DNA of 64,000 bases from Dastarcus helophoroides. Taxonomy: Eukaryota; Arthropoda; Insecta; Coleoptera; Bothrideridae. Shown here piece after piece: positions 34,500-45,383 of this stretch; the stretch's first letter is position 1, and each line of letters opens with the position of its first letter. The notes beneath the pieces were generated by a model. It saw only the letters and a program-made list of their open reading frames with translations, had not been told where the DNA came from and searched no databases. The position numbers were made by a program, and so were the translations under genes. The stretch covers positions 8,572,782-8,636,781 of the forward strand of contig CM053328.1 of assembly GCA_028583605.1 (NCBI GenBank), in the 5' to 3' direction.

Positions 34500-35122
34500 C
34501 TACTTTGGGATAACCCTTGCTTCAAGAATGATGCAAGAAACGTCCCTATCACCCTGTGTTATCTTACAATTTACCCTCCAGAACCATTTGTCCACGGGGA
34601 AAAGTAAGAAGGAACCGACGTCGAAGGTAGCGTTTGTGGCACGGTAAAGCCCCTAAAATTGGAAAAAAAAACTTCACATAAGATCTAGATCAGCAAATGA
34701 TGCGGCCAACAACCTTTTTTATAGGACATTGCAATCTGGGCTTCAAGCTATTGAACCAGGGTGACCACACTCCAGTAGTACTGGATGCAAAAGTGCAGAA
34801 ACTGGTTTTAAAAGAATGAAAATCTTCACACGTGTCCAAGTTCTCCTTTGACTTGCATCTCCTTATGCTGATAAAAAACTATATACATGCGGAAAAGACG
34901 CGTGTTTCATTACTATTTTTCGATTAATTAGAATAATAATAGTAAGAAGAGCAGTGTACCTACCCCTAATTTGTCCCCCAAGTCCTCCAAGACTGTGTAT
35001 GTAGCATTGACAAAAAGTACCCCACCGACGTTTGTTATGTTGTACATGTCTAAAACCATCGCTGTATAATTGGTATTAGGACATTTGCCTTCCAATCTAT
35101 CGAAAACAGCCTGTTTTTTCAT
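34500..35122 (-). CDS. Gene C: secreted DUF1091-like protein (exons 2-4)
   Basis: Three exons on the minus strand, all phase 0: 35122-34964 (53 codons), 34878-34714 (55 codons) and 34652-34500 (50 codons plus TAG), separated by introns of 85 and 61 bp. The first shown exon follows an acceptor TTTCGCAG and reads KKQAVFDRLEGKCPNTNYT and LFVNATYTVLEDLGDKLG. The middle exon has RRCKSKENLDTCEDFHSFKT and ends LQCPIKK; the last has GLYRATNATFDV, FPVDKWFWRVNC and ends ARVIPK. Several Cys and N-glycosylation sites suit a secreted, disulphide-bonded protein. Very close to gene D, a recent tandem duplicate. No signal-peptide exon was found between 35122 and 38650: either it is lost or the exon at 44306-44386 is shared by alternative splicing. 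The ATG at 35122 is accidental, just after the acceptor. Confidence 0.8.
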
Positions 35123-35259
35123 CTGCGAAATTCGTTAGAATGTTACTCGGGCATTTACTATATTCTTTTGTTTTTTGTATGAAGGTTAAAGAGACATCAA
35201 TTTAAGATACACTTTTTTTACATCGCAGATGATGCAGCACTTTCTTTTCGAGCTTAAAT

Positions 35260-35560
35260 TAGAAATGTTGAGAAAAAAATAAAAAGGTCGGGATCTTGTA
35301 AGATATTAAAAAGAGAAATTTTGAGATTTTAGATTAAATGTTAAAAAAAACACTGGCCATTATGAATTGAAAGTTTTGAAAAAGAAAGTCAAAAAATCAA
35401 CAAAAAAAATAACATTTATTAACAACAATATTTCTTAGAATCTTTACTCTCGAATCATCGACTTTTTTTTCGAAATAGGCGAGCCCAAAAGTCGAAATTT
35501 CCAGAAGAAGTTGAATATTCGAGTTAATGTTGCCATTTGGAGATTGAAGGCGAAATTTTG
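35260..35560. repeat. Degenerate A-rich array, short
   Basis: A-rich version of the window-wide array between gene C and a mariner. No gene. Confidence 0.4.
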
Positions 35561-35570
35561 AGAACATCTA

Positions 35571-36510
35571 CCAGGTCATTCAATAAGCCCGTACGATAAG
35601 TAAGAAAAAAACAAAATGTTGACAAAACTCGATTTAATTATTCAACATAGTTGCCTTCGAGGGCGATACAGCAAAGTATAGAGTTTTTCCAACTTTTCGA
35701 TACCACTTTTATAGTACGATTTCTCTTTCTCGTCAAAATAGGCCTCAGTTTCAGCGATTACTTCATCATTGGACTTAAATTTCTTTTCAACAAGCATTCT
35801 CTTGAAAATCTGAAAACAGGAAAAAGTCGCTGCGGGCTAAATCTGGAGAATACGGTGGGTGGGTAAGCAATTCGAAGCCCAATTCATTCAATTTCGCCAT
35901 CGTTTTCATCGATTTGTGGCACGGTGCATTGTCTTGGTGAAACAACACTTTTTTCTTTTGTAAATGTGACCGTTTCTTTGCGATTTCAACCTTCAATTGA
36001 TCCAAAAGTGCACAATAATAGTCGCTGTTGATGACGGTTCCTTTTTGGAGATAGTCGATGAATATCATTCCGTTCGCATCCCAAAATACAAAAGTCATCA
36101 CCTTACCGGCTGACTGTTGCGTCTTTGCTGGCTTTGGATTCGGTTCGTCGACTGCTGTCCACTCAGCTGATTGTCTTTTGGATTCTGGTGTGTAATAGTG
36201 AAGCCATGACTTATCCATTGTCATATATCGACGATAGAATTCCATTTTATTGCGGTTTAACAGTGCCAAAGACTCCTCTGAAGCATCGATTCGTTGTTTT
36301 TGGTCGACTGTGAGTTCACGCGGCACCCACTTTGCACAGAGCTTTCGCATACCCAAACGTTCGTGTAAAATGGTGAAAACACTACCATCTGATATCTTTA
36401 CAATGTCAGCTAGCTTATGCACCTTCAATTTGCGATCGTTCATAACCAATTATTGAATTTTTTAAATGTTTTCTGCAATAACAGCCTCTTTTGGGCGTGC
36501 ACTACGTAAA
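35571..36510 (-). mobile_element. Truncated mariner element
   Basis: TA followed by CCAGGTCATTCAATAAGCCC at 35571 is a mariner-type 3' inverted terminus. Transposase fills the interior up to about 36505. The other inverted end was not found; the element stops where a non-LTR retrotransposon tail (36537-36839) begins. It belongs to a different mariner lineage from the 18.8-kb copy (different ends). Confidence 0.8.
35638..36505 (-). pseudogene. Mariner transposase, N-terminally truncated and frameshifted
   Basis: The open part 36449-35787 (220 codons) has the helix-turn-helix end (KLADIVKISDGSVFTILHE, RKLCAKWVPREL) and the catalytic core: D79 in TMDKSWLHYYTPES, D173 in FHQDNAPCHKS and D208 in HPPYSPDLARSDFFLF. 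The last two Asp are 34 residues apart, the D34D hallmark of mariner. After FSDFQENAC a frameshift is needed to reach the C-terminus (KKFKSNDEV, AYFDEKEKSYY), which stops at 35638. Upstream of 36449 similarity continues in another frame (PKEAVIAEN). All three catalytic Asp survive, but the gene cannot make full-length protein. Confidence 0.85.
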
Positions 36511-36536
36511 CAAACACCTCCACAGAATGGGAATTA

Positions 36537-36839
36537 TAAACGAGTTGCAGAGGGTGTTTAGAAGAAGATGAGAGTGTCGAGCACGTGATGTGTCACTGCC
36601 CGGCACTAGCATCAATCAGAGGATCCACGCTGAAGGACTTCTGGCCTAGTGTGGCCAGTTTGAGAGAGGCACATCCAAGGGACGTTATTCAGTTTCTCAA
36701 CAAGGTTGGGTGGCTGAACGAATGACCAAGGACACCTCAATCACAGGGATAGCACAATGGGTTCGGAAAGGGTGGCCTAAGTGCTGGCCTAAACTTTAGG
36801 CAGCCCACAACGAATCCAGAATCCCAGAATGAATTTTTC
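36537..36839 (+). pseudogene. Non-LTR retrotransposon 3' end
   Basis: Translates to CRGCLEEDESVEHVMCHCPA followed by a helix-rich tail ending GWLNE and a stop at about 36725. This CxxC...HxxxC knuckle ends the polyprotein of RNase-H-bearing or R1/I-type elements. About 115 bp of 3' UTR follow. Only the 3' end is present. Confidence 0.65.
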
Positions 36840-36879
36840 AATAAAATATGTTAATTTGGAAATCCCTCAAATTTCGTCT

Positions 36880-38090
36880 TTTTATTATAAGAGAAATTTT
36901 CTCAAAGAATTAGAATTTGTATAAAAATTCAAACTTAAAATTTTGATACATTAACAAATTAACTGTGTGTTTAACTGTCGACATCACAGAATTAAGGTCG
37001 AATTAAAAAAGATAGCATTTAGAAAATATTTCGTATTTTTGAAAAGTTGAAATTTTTGAGAACTCTCGAAATGTCGAAATTTCGAAAAAAAAGCGAAAAT
37101 TCGGAAGAAAGAAGCAATTTATGAAAGAAATGTTTTGAAATTTTATGATATGAGAAGTCAGAATTTTTAGGGTAAAAGTGGAAACTTCAAGTTTAACAGA
37201 AAATTTTAAGAAACAATAGAAAATTCAAATTGAAGTTTGAGACAAAAATCAAAATTTTAGATTTGCTTTTTTCATCATAAAATGAATTTTCATTAAAAAT
37301 TGAAATGTACAAAAATTAAAACTTAAAAATGTCAAATAAAATGTCAACATTACAAGAAATTAAAAAAATACATTTATAATAAGTAAAAAGTAAAATATTT
37401 TAATAAAATAAATTTTAAGCTTAAAATCAACATTTCATAAAGAAAAATTAAAAATAAAAAGCTTAAACCTAAAATTTTCAGGAAAAAAACAAAATTTTGA
37501 GAATATTTCCCAAATTTTCAATAATAAGAAAATATATTTTGATTTTAAATTCGAGGAGTAAAGTCAAAATTCAAAATTTGTTGAAAATATCGAAATTATG
37601 AGATAACAAGTTAGAATTTTAGGGAAAAAAAGTGCAGATTTAAAATTGTTACTTCAACAATAAGACAAAATTGCTTAGGGTTCAATTCAATTATTAGTAA
37701 TTGGGGGAAATTTTTAATTCAAAATATCGAACTAAAAAGTTCGAGTTTAATTTTGAAATTTTAACAAGATTTCAAATTTTGTTAAGTATTCAAATGTCAA
37801 CTTAAAGCAAATAAGTGAATGTCGAAAGTTAAATGTGAAATTTTGAGAAAAAGTCGAAATTTGGTAATCAAATTTTGTAACAAAAATTTTGACCGTAAAC
37901 CAAGGAAATTTTAAAAATTAGGTTTTTTTTATAAAAAATAAACTAAAGAATTATTAGTTTATAACAAAAAATTTAGAATTGAAAGAAATTGATCGTGTAA
38001 AACCAGAGTTTAATGAGAAAATTAATAACTTTCAAAAAATATCTAATTTCTGTCTAAAAAAATTGTTGAAATTTCGAGTTTAAAATAGAT
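36880..38090. repeat. Degenerate A-rich array
   Basis: Same class as the other arrays, A on the plus strand. No credible coding frame. Confidence 0.5.
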
Positions 38091-38095
38091 TTTTT

Positions 38096-38310
38096 TAAAT
38101 TTGTTTACGGAAACTCTTTTTTCTATAGAACTTCCATGCTATGGAACTCGTTATCGAAAGAAATTTTCCCCAAAAATTACAACCTATTTTTATTTAAGAA
38201 GGCGGTTCATCGCCATTTATACTTGTTTCCGCATCCTACTCGCACTGCTTTGAAGGCATAATAGGGTTCCCCATTTAAGTTTAATCCACTCGCAAGAGTG
38301 GATTAAATAA
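38096..38310 (+). pseudogene. CR1-like retrotransposon 3' end, second copy
   Basis: Closely similar to 33805-33985 (GGAACTCGTTATCGAAAG, TTAAGAAGGCGGTTCATCG). Its terminal GCGAGTGGATTAAA appears first inverted (TTTAATCCACTCGC at about 38280) then direct, forming a small hairpin at the 3' end that the other copies lack. Confidence 0.65.
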
Positions 38311-38657
38311 AATAGAAAAGTGCAAATATGAAATTTCAAAAATGTTGAAATTTCCACAGAAAGGTTTATATCCTGATATTTCAATAGAAATTTTCCAAAA
38401 AAATTGCAATGCTTAAAAAAGTGAAGCCCATAGCTAAACTATTTACCCAAAGTCGGGACGGGTTGTTATATTTAAATTAATTTTCTTTTTAAATGAAAAG
38501 TTATATTTAAATAAATTTTCTTTTTAAATGAAAAGTTAAATTTTTAATTATTATTTCAAAAGTTAACTGGTTCACGAAATAAAAACCCCGTGTGCTCATA
38601 GATCTATTATAGAGAATTATTTTATTAATTTAGAAAATATTTACATTTCTATTTTTT

Positions 38658-39289
38658 CTACTTAGGGATAACTCTGGCTTCAAGAATGACGCAAGAAATG
38701 TCCCTATTAGCCTGCGTTGTCTTACAATTTACCCTCCAGAACCAGTTGTCCACGGGAAAAAGCAAAAAAGTAGCGACGTCGACGGTTGCGTTTGTAACGC
38801 GGTAAACTCCCTAAAATTGGAAAACAACTTCACATAAGCTTCATATCAGCTCGCCCAATCTTTACCTTTTTTATAGGGCACTGCATTCTGGGTTTCATGT
38901 TATTGAACCAGGCCGACCATATCCCAGTTGTGCTGGATATAAAAATGCAGAAATTGGTTTTAAAAGAATGAAAATCTTCGCACGTGTCTAGATTCTCCTT
39001 CGATTTGCATCTGCTTATGCTGATAGAAAACTACGTACGGAAAAACGGAAATGAGTTGGATATTTTTTTTTTGAAATTTTTGTTAATATTCTTCAGTGAA
39101 AGTGTTGGCAGATGTGAGAGGATCACCTACCCCTAATTTGTCTCCTAAGTCCTCGTAGACTGTGTATGTAGAGTTTACGACAAGTTTCGAACCGATCTTT
39201 GTCACGTTGTACATGTCCAACACCATCGGTGTGTAATTGGTATTAGGACATTTGCCTTCGAATCTGTCGAAAACAGCCTGTTTTTTCGT
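38658..39289 (-). CDS. Gene D exons 2-4: secreted DUF1091-like protein
   Basis: Exon 2 is 39289-39131 (53 codons), exon 3 is 39030-38866 (55 codons) and exon 4 is 38810-38658 (50 codons plus TAG); all phase 0, introns 100 and 55 bp. Landmarks: FDRFEGKCPNTNYTPMVLDM, LVVNSTYTVYEDLGDKLG, SRCKSKENLDTCEDFHSFKT, MQCPIKK, then GVYRVTNATVDV, FPVDNWFWRVNC, ending ARVIPK. AATAAA occurs about 35 bases after the stop. With exon 1 at 44386-44306 the protein is 185 residues with a signal peptide. Gene C is its near twin 4 kb away, so the pair arose by tandem duplication; gene A is a distant relative on the other strand. Molecular role unknown; the family is thought to hold secreted, possibly lipid-binding or chemosensory proteins. 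Confidence 0.82.
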
Positions 39290-39434
39290 CTACAAAATTC
39301 GTTAGAATATTATCTATTTATCTGCTTACCTCCTCTTTTGCTTTCATTCTTTATTTTGTAACATAGATCATTGTCGGGAAATGGGGAAATATTTTAAGAA
39401 ACAGGTCGCAGGTTGCTCTAGTGACCCTTACTGT

Positions 39435-39560
39435 AGTAGATTTAAAAATGTTTGACTGGGAGTCGAACCCAGGACCTTCACGTTATAAACAGCCTTCCTA
39501 ACCACGGAGCCATCGCCACCACTACTTTCAACTCTACTCACTTACTTAACGTACCGGACT
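39435..39560 (-). repeat. tRNA-derived SINE, copy 1 (second family)
   Basis: On the minus strand: GGCGATGGCTCCGTGGTTAG (A-box region) and GGTCCTGGGTTCGACTCCCA (B box and T arm), with about 70 nt in a tRNA-like order. The flanking AGTGAGTAGAGTTGAAAGTA is shared with the next copy, so this is a SINE, not a free tRNA gene. Confidence 0.6.
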
Positions 39561-39707
39561 TTCGGCACCTTCTACATACAACTCGGTCATTTCTGAGAAT
39601 ACAGACGTTCTCGGCTCTCGGCCATAAACCGATACCTCGGTAAACATAATACATAAACATAAGTGTTTTTGTTGTCAATTGCTCCCCTGATCTAACTTTC
39701 GAAATTG

Positions 39708-39830
39708 CAGTAGAATTAAAAATGTGTGATCAACGACTAGGAGTCGAACCCAGGATCTTCACGTTACAGGCAGACTTCCTAACCACGGAGCCATCGCATT
39801 ACTACTTTCAACTCTACTCACTTTCACTTT
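39708..39830 (-). repeat. tRNA-derived SINE, copy 2 (second family)
   Basis: Same structure as the previous copy about 270 bp away: GCGATGGCTCCGTGGTTAGG and GATCCTGGGTTCGACTCCTA, same upstream flank. The pair could be a dimeric element. Open frames across these are spurious. Confidence 0.6.
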
Positions 39831-40045
39831 CAACATGCTGTACCTTGGTGAAAAATAGTCGCACAGAAAACTTAAAAAGAGAAAATTGTTGCTTCAAGTG
39901 TCTAGTTTCTGAATTTTGAAGTTTTTTAGTGGCAGCGGTTTTTAAGTAAATTTAAGAAAACCATTGGCAAAAAAAAATCAAAATTTTTTTGGATTTCTTT
40001 TTTTATCTACATACTTGTAAATTTATTTTTAACTTAATCATTAAA

Positions 40046-41330
40046 TAAGTTAGATTAGATTAGATTATATATGGGTAGTTTAGTGTTTCTTTTCGTCCAC
40101 CCCAATTTCGACCTAAGGAGAACTTTTGTGTATACCCTGATCTATGTAGTTCCCAGGTTCAAACCATTGTAGAAGTTTATTATGGATCTGGAATTGAGTT
40201 TTTCCACATCTGAGGGGTCTAAGGACGCCCATCCGAGTTGCCCGTGCCTTTTGCGTGCAGGCGCATCGCACTTGCATAACACATGTTCTGCAGTCTCCGC
40301 AGCTTCTGCGCAAAAGCGACATAGGTCTGTATCAGCTTGACCCATTTTTTTGAGGTGGTCCTTCATAGGGCAATGTCCTGGTAAGAGGCCGATTAGTATC
40401 CTCAATTCGGATCTGCTGAGTTCTAACTAGACCTTTGTCTTTTCAAGCGTTCCAGATGAGAATCTTTTTGTGCGTCCTAGTCCTGGATATGATCTCCAGT
40501 GTAAAATTCTTGACTTTGCTTCCCATTTTTTGTTGATTTGACTTTTAGAAAAACCAAAGCCGATGAAGGTCCAAGAAATGACGATGCAGATTCTTCTCTA
40601 GCGAGTTGGTTTGCAGCTTTATTCCTTTGTATTCCTTTTTGCCCTGGCATTCACTTAAGGTTGATCCTGTTGTCTTTAGCCAGTTGCTTTGGAGTTTGTT
40701 GACAATCCCAAACTAGTTTGGATTTGCCAATGCAGCTGCTGAAAGTCTTTGTTGCCGCTTCAGTGTTAATGTAGAATGTAGATTATGGTTTCTTTCAGGT
40801 TTCTTCGAAGACACTCGTAGGCACAGAGTTTTATTGCATGTATTTCAGTTCGAAAGACAGTTGGGTGTTTTCCTAAAGCTTTAGAGAACCTACAGTTAAG
40901 GCCATAAATTCCTACTCCAGTTTCATGTGATGTCTTTAATCCATCTGTGAACCAGATGGTTAATTTGTGTTTTTCTTCAGGTACTGATTGAGCGACAGTG
41001 TGGTTAATTAACTCCACTTTAAAGGAATGATCAAATTTGTACCTGGGTTGCATATAATCAACCGATCTTGCTAAAATCACAGTGCTACATTTCTAGAGGA
41101 TTCCCATGTGACCGGCAAAGTCTTCTTCTTTGAATTGTTTTAATTGCAGTAATCTTAAGGCTCCTTTGATCGCCTTCCTCTTCACCAAATGGCAAAGGAG
41201 AGTTAGATCTAGCATTACCTCCATTGTTGTTGTTGGGCAGGTGTTCATTGTACCTGTTATGTCCAGATATGCGCTACCTTTGAACTATGTTTAGTGGGTT
41301 TTGTGCTGTCTTTTTTGTTATTTTTGGTCA
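40046..41330 (-). pseudogene. I/LOA-like non-LTR retrotransposon: thumb, RNase H, C-terminus
   Basis: Minus strand, 3' half of a retrotransposon, with several stops and shifts. In order from 41330 down: RT thumb-like GSAYLDITGTMNTCPTTTME; RNase H (41080-40766) with LTIWFTDGLKTSHETGVGIY and VFRTEIHAIKLCAYECL; its end MPGQKGIQRNKAANQLARE (about 40640); then the zinc knuckle region (40405-40142) with GHCPMKDHLKKMGQADTDLC and ETAEHVLCKC. A pentamer tail (TCTAA)n at 40046-40068 marks the 3' end. RNase H plus this knuckle suggests the I/LOA/Ingi group. Its RT palm lies at 42503-42960, split off by an insertion. Confidence 0.75.
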
Positions 41331-41589
41331 CCTTACTAAAGAAGCGTATTTAATCAGATGTGTAATTATCATCCTATATCACCAGCAGATCATTTTCGAT
41401 TTCGGACCTTAGGTTTTGCTGAACAGTCTGCGGCACGTTCAGGAACGCTGTCGTGGCTCACTTGATTATTCGAGTCAAAGTGAAGATTTCCAAGTGAGCC
41501 TTTGGTTTAGAACTATTCCTAAATATTTAGTCTCACTTGAGAAATTAAGTTGAACTCCATTACTATGTGGAAGCTGTTAGATTTAGCCT

Positions 41590-42502
41590 TCTATCTCTTT
41601 AGGTCGTCGTCGATGGCATCTCATTCGAGACATTTGCGAATTAACGCAGGAAGTGCCTGAGGGGACTGTTCTGTCTCCTACTCTATTTCTGTTACACATA
41701 AACAATCTCTTAGCTTCAACTTCCAATCCTATATACAGCTTACGCAGATGATAGTAACCTTGTGTCATATTTTTTCTCCGACAAAGCATTATCTATCGCT
41801 GCTTCAGATCGACTAAAGAAAAAGCAGATACAGACGATTAATCGGAATCTCGAGATTATTCTGGAATGGGGTAAGTAGAATTTGGTCGACTTTAATGCTT
41901 CAAAAACTCAGGCCGCGGTTTTCTCCTAAGAAAACAGCAAGGGATAATGCAACAAACATACTAATGGACGGTAAAATCCTTCCGATGGGATCTCATCTGT
42001 CCATCTTAGGAATGAATGCGAGCACTAACTTGTCTTGGGACGATCATGTGCGCGCCATTGCCAAATCCGCCTCTCAGAAGCTAGGCTTTCTTTTTAGAGC
42101 TAAAAAGTACTTCACATCTCATCAGCTCTTAACACTATACAAAGCTAAAGTTAGGTTAACACTAGAATACTGTTCTCTTGTTTGGAGTTCAGCCCCAAAA
42201 CACACTTTAGCTCTCTTGGATTCAATTCAAAGAAGAGCTATTCGCCTAATTGATGACGAGAGTCTGACCGATTCTCTCAAAACACTAGAGCACAAGACGT
42301 ATGGTTGGTGACTTGTCTCTTTTCTACAAGTACTATCATGGAAAGATGCTCGCAGGAACTAATAGGATTGATCTCCCCAAGAGCAAGATTGTTTAAGAAG
42401 GCGGTTCATCGCTATCTATCCTTGTTTCCGTATACTACTCGGAGTGCTTTGAAAAGCATAATGGGGTTACCTTTTGCGAGTGGATTAAACTTTAAAAAAA
42501 AA
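41590..42502 (+). mobile_element. CR1-like retrotransposon inserted in the I/LOA-like element
   Basis: Opposite strand to its host. Frames broken by shifts carry RT motif B (VPEGTVLSPTLFLLHINNLL, about 41650-41710), a YADD-like region about 41740, the 41895-42311 frame (LSILGMNASTNLSWDDHVRA, LGFLFRAKKYFTSHQLLTLY, LEYCSLVWSSAPKHTLALLD) and the terminal AVHRYLSLFPYTTRSAL. It ends GCGAGTGGATTAAACTTTAA followed by an A run at 42493-42502, precisely where the minus-strand RT frame of the host resumes. 5'-truncated. Confidence 0.75.
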
Positions 42503-42960
42503 GGAATTATTATTGTTTTATTTGAGTTTATACCTAACCTTTGTTTTAAACACCAGTTGTCGAGGTTGTTTAGGGCTTTTTGTATTAAATCCGACAAAAT
42601 TTTATCGGTTTTGCCCCTGAGAATGATAGTTATATCATCTGCATAGCCTATTGCTTTAAAACACGAGTAATGCAGTATATTTAGGAGGCCGTCAACCACG
42701 AGGACCACAGCAGTGGAGATAAAACACCTTCTTGTAGACAATCCCTTGCTGCGCTCACTGTGACTGAATCACTGCCTAAGGTTGCTTTAACTCTTCTACC
42801 TTGTAACATGGAGACGATCCAGTCTATAGTAGGTTTTTCAAAATTTTTTGATAGCTACTGTCTTTATGGATTTATATGAGGTGTTACCAAAAGCATTCTC
42901 TATGTCTATAAATTCACAAAGAGAAATTATATGAGTTAAATAGTTTGTTTATGCAACTTC
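42503..42960 (-). pseudogene. I/LOA-like retrotransposon RT palm fragment
   Basis: Reading down from 42960: FIDIENAFGNTSYKSIKTVA (motif A, catalytic Asp), TIDWIVSMLQGRRVKATLGS, then after a shift VVDGLLNILHYS (normally after motif B), AIGYADDITIILRGKTDKIL (motif C, YADD intact) and LGINSNKTIIIPF at the insertion point. This is the upstream part of the element continued at 41330. The frameshift in motif B (where PQGGVLSPLLW is expected) and the insertion make it dead. Confidence 0.75.
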
Positions 42961-43197
42961 AATTTCTTATTTCAAAAAAGTTGAGTAGTTCTCGCCAAGA
43001 TGTTCGGTCTTTTGATAGAAAATGATCATTTTTTCTTTCATTATCGATATCTCAGCAATCAGTAGTTGCCCAGAGAGTTAAAAGTAAATTTCAAAAACTT
43101 GAATAATTTCTCTACAAGAAGTAGCTCATGGTTTTTAACAATTTTTTTATATGAATTAGAACAAGCCACAAAAAAGTGCTGAACCGAACATATCGAG

Positions 43198-43660
43198 GAA
43201 ACCACTGTTAGTAGTTCAGCTACCTATGATTCACTATAAACGCCTGGAGGGTTGCATAAATTTGCAGTCTAGGTTGTATTCGACATTATTGGCGATGGCC
43301 ATAGTTTCTCTATGGACCAATAGACGGAGGTAGTTTGAGAGTCACACGCTTGACGTTCGTTGATTCTTTAGTACTTACTTGTCGGAACATTTGTCAGCAT
43401 TCGAGTTGGATATACCAAACTGACGAGATCTAACAAGATCGAAACCGGTCTTTGGTTTCCAAACTTCGGATCTAATAAATGTTCAAACCTATTGGTCTGT
43501 GCATTAGAATCCTTGTCTTTTAGGAACTTTTTCCTAGAGAGCAACCGCTTCGCTAGGCGGCAGTGTTTCAACTGTTGATAGTTCAGCTACCTATGATTCA
43601 TTATAAATGCCTGGAGGAGTGCACGAATTTGCAGTCTAGGTTGTATTCTACTTGAATTGA
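43198..43660 (+). mobile_element. Retrozyme-like Penelope family-1 copy
   Basis: Holds two partial units in tandem. The first (43198-43450) includes GTTCAGCTACCTATGATTCA, GGCGATGGCCATAGTTTCTC and the hammerhead. The second (43451-43660) repeats CTGATAGTTCAGCTACC-type sequence and ends GTCTAGGTTGTATTCTAC. No clear target duplication. Frames such as 43571-43368 run across the repeat and are spurious. Confidence 0.75.
43402..43478 (+). ncRNA. Hammerhead ribozyme (type I), family 1, GTC variant
   Basis: Same fold as the 31.9-kb copy: ACCAAA, CTGACGA, GATCT-AACA-AGATC, GAAA, ACC/GGT. The cleavage triplet is the canonical GTC, ending at 43450, followed by TTTGGT. All invariant bases are present. 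Confidence 0.7.
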
Positions 43661-43666
43661 AATATA

Positions 43667-43862
43667 CTAAAAAAATTAAAATACAAATCTTGTCTCCTGA
43701 AACCAAGAAAGATTAATAAACACAACAAATGTTGCTCTAAGGCGTTTCGATAGCAAATCTATCATCTTCAGAGAGAAAGTATATCTTTCTTGGTTTCAGG
43801 GGAAAAGATTTGTATTTCGATTTTTGAAGATAACCAAGGATCAGACCATTGCACCAAAATTG
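43667..43862. mobile_element. Penelope family-2 inverted fragment
   Basis: The left arm (CTCCTGAAACCAAGAAAGAT, GCTCTAAGGCGTTTCGATAG, ATCATCTTCAGAGAG) is inverted relative to the right arm (TCTTTCTTGGTTTCAGGGGA, TTGAAGATAACCAAGGATCA). The right arm lacks the ribozyme. It lies next to the family-1 copy. Confidence 0.7.
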
Positions 43863-44305
43863 AAATATACTATTTACTAAATGTAGCTTTAGACCCAAAC
43901 GAAACATTTTTATCAACATTTTCAACTAATAGAAACTTTAACTTTTTCTGCAAATGTTTAGCCTAAACACGAAATTAATGAATTTTTTTAATTTCCAGTG
44001 TTTCATAACATTTGCATATTTTTTCTACTTCCTAGTTTAAACTTGAATCATTTGCTCTTTGCCCGAAATTCCACACAGTTTTCCACAAAATTTCGACTCC
44101 AGGTAGGTACCTATAACTCAAAATTACGAAAAAAATTTCGAATTGTTAAACTACAATTTCGACTTCAATGCTATGTAATCTTGAAATTCCGACTTTAGTC
44201 GCAATATTTGATGTCTCTTTTGTCAGTTTATAAAGACCAATATGGTGAGAAAAAAAACAGGATGGATCAGGATTAATATTTCATTTTGCAAAAGTGTACA
44301 CTTAC

Positions 44306-44386
44306 CCCTATTTTTAAATCCAATTGAAGAGTAATATGGAAACCGACTAAGAATAAAATAAACGAAGACAATAACCATGGGTTCAT
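44306..44386 (-). CDS. Gene D exon 1: signal peptide
   Basis: ATG at 44386, 27 codons beginning MNPWLLSSFILFLVGFHI, a classic hydrophobic secretion signal, ending LDLKIG at a strong GTAAGTG donor in phase 0. This matches the phase-0 acceptor of exon 2 at 39289 and the plan of gene A (21-residue signal exon). The 5-kb intron between holds SINEs, nested retrotransposons and Penelope copies. The same exon could also splice to gene C at 35122. Upstream (44387-44450) is a plausible short 5' UTR. Confidence 0.7.
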
Positions 44387-45164
44387 GTTCTATTTTGTAT
44401 TAATTGCGAGCTCTTCAGAGTAAATGTCCTCGCATAGTTTATTTCATTTCAATAAAACCATGTCATTATGTCTAAAACTAATAATTTATTATCCATTATA
44501 TTTACTCCCTGTAAATGATATTTATTTAGGTAATTCGTATGGCATCGAAATTGTTATTAATCGCTTTTTAATCAAGCTTGGATAAATATGGAGCTTTTAA
44601 TAAACAATCAGTTTATTTCTGTTTCAAACCAGAATACGGTATATTGTGTATAAATTTAAAATTTAAACGCATAATTAAGCCTAAAGTAATTTGAAAAACG
44701 TAAATGCCACTTTTTTCAATGAGACCTCTCATCAGAGAAATCAATTAAAATAATCATCTGATCTACAAAGTTCTCGAGAAAAAAAAATTAAGCAGTCTGA
44801 GAACTGCTGGCAGCAGTGAAAATTTAATAAGAGTGGTTTATATAATATTTAAATTATTTATAGACCCAAAAATTAAAATTAAATGATCTGTAAATAAAAA
44901 TTATCATCTGTTGCACAAACTGCAACCGTGATTACTATAGTATTCACTGTTGTAATACACATGATTCTATAGTTAAAGAAAAAAACAATAATGTTATTAA
45001 TGCACTTTGTTTACTTGCTTAAATCGAGGTTTATTGCCACAGGAGGAGTTAGTTACATGATTTATAAACTTTTCTTCTTCGTGCTACAATATTTGATTGT
45101 ATTGAACTGGTGTTAACCCAACAGATATAGTTAGGTTACTTCCCTCAAAAAAAGACCGCTTCAC
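44387..45164. promoter_or_regulatory. Upstream region of gene D
   Basis: Non-array AT-rich DNA with no other gene; presumed to include the promoter of gene D. No distinct core motif recognised. Confidence 0.3.
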
Positions 45165-45383
45165 ACAAAAATTGGAATACAAATTTTGTCCCCTGAAACC
45201 AAAAAAGATTTAAAAACGCAAGAAAGGTTGCTCTAACGCGATATCTCTCTGGTGATGATAGCTTGGCCTTCGAAACGCGTTAGAGCAACCTTTGTTGTGT
45301 TTTTTAATCTTTCTTAGCTTCAAGGGACAACATTTGTATTTCAATTTTTGAAGATAACCAAGGACCAGTCCGTTCCACCAAAA
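45165..45383. mobile_element. Penelope family-2 inverted dimer
   Basis: The left inverted arm (CCCCTGAAACCAAAAAAGAT, GGTTGCTCTAACGCG) meets a right arm (ATCTCTCTGGTGATGATAGC, GAAACGCGTTAGAGCAACCT) and ends at CCGTTCCACC. The core reads CTGGTGA instead of CTGAAGA, so the ribozyme is probably dead. Confidence 0.7.

Noticed and set aside
35600..36510. Active mariner
   Set aside because: The catalytic Asp residues survive, but a frameshift removes the C-terminus and the 5' end is missing.
39449..39530. Functional tRNA gene on the minus strand
   Set aside because: Same degenerate structure is repeated 270 bp away with the same non-tRNA flank, as expected for a SINE.
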